Source of the DNA: an uncultured Clostridia bacterium
GTDB taxonomy: Bacteria > Bacillota > Clostridia > Oscillospirales > Acutalibacteraceae
Length of the DNA: 41,089 nt
Direction of reading: 5' to 3'
Assembly (NCBI GenBank): GCA_946499275.1
Contig: CAMMRL010000018.1
Coordinates: 1-41,089 of the forward strand
The position numbers and the translations under genes were made by a program. This document shows, in pieces, positions 39,012-41,089 of this stretch. Below the pieces are notes generated by a model, which saw nothing but the letters and a program-made list of their open reading frames with translations, did no database searches and was not told where the DNA came from. The stretch's first letter is position 1; each line of letters starts with the position of its first letter.

Positions 39012-41000
39012 ATGTGTCAGCATGCCGACCATTCCGGCAAGGAAAAATTCTACATCACCACCGCCATCGCCTACACCTCGCGCAAGCCGCATATCGGCAA
39101 CGTGTACGACCCCGTACTCGCCGATATGATCGCACGGTACAAACGGATGATGGGGTTCGACGTGTTTTACCTCACCGGTTCGGACGAACACGGGCAGAAA
39201 ATCGAAGAATACGCGAAAGCGCAGGGGATGGACCCTAAAGCGTATGTGGACGGCGTTTCCGCCCAGATCAAAGCGGTATGGGACTGCATGAACGTCAGCT
39301 ACGACCGCTTTATCCGCACCACCGACCCCGATCACGAACAGGCGGTACAGAAAATTTTCAAGAAACTGTACGACCAGGGGGACATCTACAAAGGCACTTA
39401 TGAGGGCAAATACTGCGTGCCCTGCGAGTCCTTCTTCACCGCTTCCCAGCTCAAGGACGGGAAATGCCCCGACTGCGGGCGGGAGGTTGTGGACGCGAAG
39501 GAAGAAGCGTATTTCCTTCGCCTGAGCAAATACCAGGATCAACTGATGGCCTATTACAACGACCATTCCGACTTCTTCCTGCCCGACTCCCGCCGGGCGG
39601 AGATGGTGAATAACTTCCTCAAGCCGGGCCTGTCCGACCTGTGCGTATCCCGCACCTCTTTCACCTGGGGCATCCCGGTGGAGTTCGATCCGAAGCACGT
39701 CACCTACGTCTGGCTGGACGCGCTGTCCAACTATATCACTGGCATCGGCTACAGTCCAGACGGCAGCGGGGAAAAGTACGCCAAATATTGGCCGGCCGAC
39801 CTGCACGTGATCGGCAAGGATATCGTGCGCTTCCACACCATCTACTGGCCGATCATCCTCATGGCCCTGGGCGAGCCGCTGCCCAAGCAGGTGCTCGGCC
39901 ATCCGTGGCTGCTGGTAGGCGAGGACAAGATGAGCAAATCCAAAGGCAACGTGCTGTATGCGGACGACCTGGCCCGCCGTTTCGGGGTGGACGCGGTGCG
40001 GTATTACCTGCTCAGTGAAATCCCCTTCGCCCAGGACGGCTCCATCACCTACGAAAGCCTGATCACCAAGTACAACGCCGACCTGGCCAATACGCTGGGG
40101 AACCTGGTCAACCGCAGCATCGCGATGACCAATAAATATTTCAGCGGCTCCCTTACTCGTCCCGTCGCGAGCACGGAGGAAACCGACGCCGACCTGCGCG
40201 CCGTCGCCGCGCAGACCGTGGCGGACTATTTCCGGCTGATGGACGCTTACCGCAACGCGGACGCGGCGGATGCCGTGATGTCCCTGGCCCGCCGGTGCAA
40301 CAAATACATCGACGAAACCGCGCCCTGGGTGCTGGCCAAGGAGGAAGCTTCCCTCCCCCGCCTGAACGACGTGCTGTATAACCTGATCGAGTGCATTCGC
40401 ATCCTCGGTATCCTGCTCGCCCCCTTTATGCCCGAAACGGCGGAGAAAATCCTCTCCCAGATCGCGGTGAGCGGCGAACTGGCCGAAATCGGTTCGGTAA
40501 AAGAGGGCTTCGGCGCGGCGGAAAGCTACCATGTGGGCACGCCCACGCCGCTCTTCGCCCGGATCGACGCGGAGAAGCTGCTGGCGGAAATCCAGGCCGA
40601 AAACGACGCGAAAGCGGCGGCGGAATCCGCCCCGGCAGCGGCGGAAGGAAAGAAAGCCGAAAACGTCGCCTTCCTGCCCGAAATCGCCATCGACGACTTT
40701 GCCAGGATTGACCTGCGGGTGGCGGAAATCACCGACTGCGAACCGGTGAAAAGGGCGAAAAAACTGCTCAAGCTCACCCTGAACGACGGCACCGATACCC
40801 CCCGCACCGTCTGCTCCGGCATTGCCAAATGGTACACGCCCGACCAGCTCAAGGGCCGTCGGGTGGTGCTGGTATCCAACCTCAAACCCGCGGTGCTCTG
40901 CGGGGTGGAAAGCCAGGGCATGATCCTGGCCGCGGATGACGGCGAGGATGTGAAAGTCCTGTTTGTGGACGGCGTAGCGCCGGGAAGCCGCGTGCGCTAA
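39012..41000 (+). CDS. metG: Methionyl-tRNA synthetase with C-terminal tRNA-binding domain
   Basis: MetRS (662 aa) charges tRNA-Met with methionine. The class I signature is PHIGN (26-30), and KMSKSKGN lies near residue 310. The zinc knuckle has two CxxC pairs (CVPC and CPDC, about 137-158). The anticodon-binding helical domain follows. An Ala/Glu/Lys-rich linker leads to a C-terminal OB-fold tRNA-binding domain (about 560-662, IDLRVAEITDCEPVKRAKKLL), typical of the dimeric form. ATG 39012 follows AGGGAGGAAC. The frame is open 18 codons earlier without a ribosome site. No T-box is visible in the leader. Confidence 0.96.
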   Translation: MCQHADHSGKEKFYITTAIAYTSRKPHIGNVYDPVLADMIARYKRMMGFDVFYLTGSDEHGQKIEEYAKAQGMDPKAYVDGVSAQIKAVWDCMNVSYDRFIRTTDPDHEQAVQKIFKKLYDQGDIYKGTYEGKYCVPCESFFTASQLKDGKCPDCGREVVDAKEEAYFLRLSKYQDQLMAYYNDHSDFFLPDSRRAEMVNNFLKPGLSDLCVSRTSFTWGIPVEFDPKHVTYVWLDALSNYITGIGYSPDGSGEKYAKYWPADLHVIGKDIVRFHTIYWPIILMALGEPLPKQVLGHPWLLVGEDKMSKSKGNVLYADDLARRFGVDAVRYYLLSEIPFAQDGSITYESLITKYNADLANTLGNLVNRSIAMTNKYFSGSLTRPVASTEETDADLRAVAAQTVADYFRLMDAYRNADAADAVMSLARRCNKYIDETAPWVLAKEEASLPRLNDVLYNLIECIRILGILLAPFMPETAEKILSQIAVSGELAEIGSVKEGFGAAESYHVGTPTPLFARIDAEKLLAEIQAENDAKAAAESAPAAAEGKKAENVAFLPEIAIDDFARIDLRVAEITDCEPVKRAKKLLKLTLNDGTDTPRTVCSGIAKWYTPDQLKGRRVVLVSNLKPAVLCGVESQGMILAADDGEDVKVLFVDGVAPGSRVR

Positions 41001-41089
41001 GCGGTTCCGTTGCTGAATCGGCAGCGGCCCGCGGGGCATCGTCCCGCCGGCGGCGGCTTGCGCTCTGCGCGCCGGGGGCCCTGTCCGCC

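Noticed and set aside
38862..41039. A 725-codon open frame on the minus strand opposite metG
   Set aside because: It is the antisense of a clear metG. Long antisense frames are common in GC-rich genes, and its His/Arg/Gly-rich composition is not protein-like.

Overview
This window is core chromosome of a GC-rich, low-copy Gram-positive bacterium, most likely a member of class Clostridia in or near the Oscillospiraceae/Ruminococcaceae. The evidence is the gene families and their order: a mraZ-rsmH-ftsL-PBP(PASTA) cell-division cluster, a MurE with the meso-diaminopimelate motif, a proC-rsmD-coaD-coiled-coil operon, an rpsF-ssb-rpsR operon, and clean vegetative (sigma-A type) promoters with intrinsic terminators. 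No phage, transposon, CRISPR array, tRNA or rRNA gene was found. Most genes are on the minus strand. Only the interrupted lipoprotein, the alcohol dehydrogenase, prfB and metG are on plus.

Layout. 0-1.3 kb: ruvC-ruvA, Holliday-junction processing. 1.3-5.4 kb: a small accessory patch with a possible gene remnant, a lipoprotein gene interrupted by an in-frame TAG, a small membrane protein, a uridine-phosphorylase-like enzyme and a YqhD-type alcohol dehydrogenase. 5.4-6.6 kb: a CorA-type Mg2+ channel with its own promoter and leader. 6.7-21.5 kb: the division and cell wall (dcw) cluster, read mraZ-rsmH-ftsL-pbp-murE-mraY-ftsW-murG-murA-(DUF2089 gene)-ftsQ-ftsZ. It starts at a strong promoter followed by four 10-bp MraZ operator repeats. 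It is divided by internal terminators and promoters, and it lacks murF, murD, murC, murB and ftsA. 22.1-24.9 kb: proC-rsmD-coaD-coiled-coil operon. 24.9-27.2 kb: uvrC and a gene for HPr. 27.4-28.8 kb: rimM-trmD. 29.2-30.5 kb: rpsF-ssb-rpsR. 30.7-31.9 kb: prfB (RF2) without a programmed frameshift. 32.0-33.8 kb: a membrane-anchored M23 peptidase with LysM and G5 domains. 34.0-37.8 kb: luxS, a zinc phospholipase C-like protein, an RluA-family pseudouridine synthase and ilvE. 38.3-41.0 kb: a lipoprotein and the divergent metG.

How the genes work together. The central 15 kb makes lipid II and the septum. MurA and MurE act on UDP-MurNAc precursors, MraY and MurG build the lipid-linked intermediates, FtsW and the PASTA PBP polymerise and cross-link, FtsL/FtsQ bridge the membrane and FtsZ forms the ring. 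The M23 peptidase at 32-34 kb probably hydrolyses peptidoglycan. The 27-31 kb block is translation and replication housekeeping.

I found no clear new biological system. The items most worth a second look are the TAG-interrupted lipoprotein, the reduced and segmented dcw cluster with a DUF2089 regulator inside it, the unexplained stretches at 28.7-29.2 and 38.0-38.35 kb, and the GTTACA palindrome at the M23 peptidase promoter.
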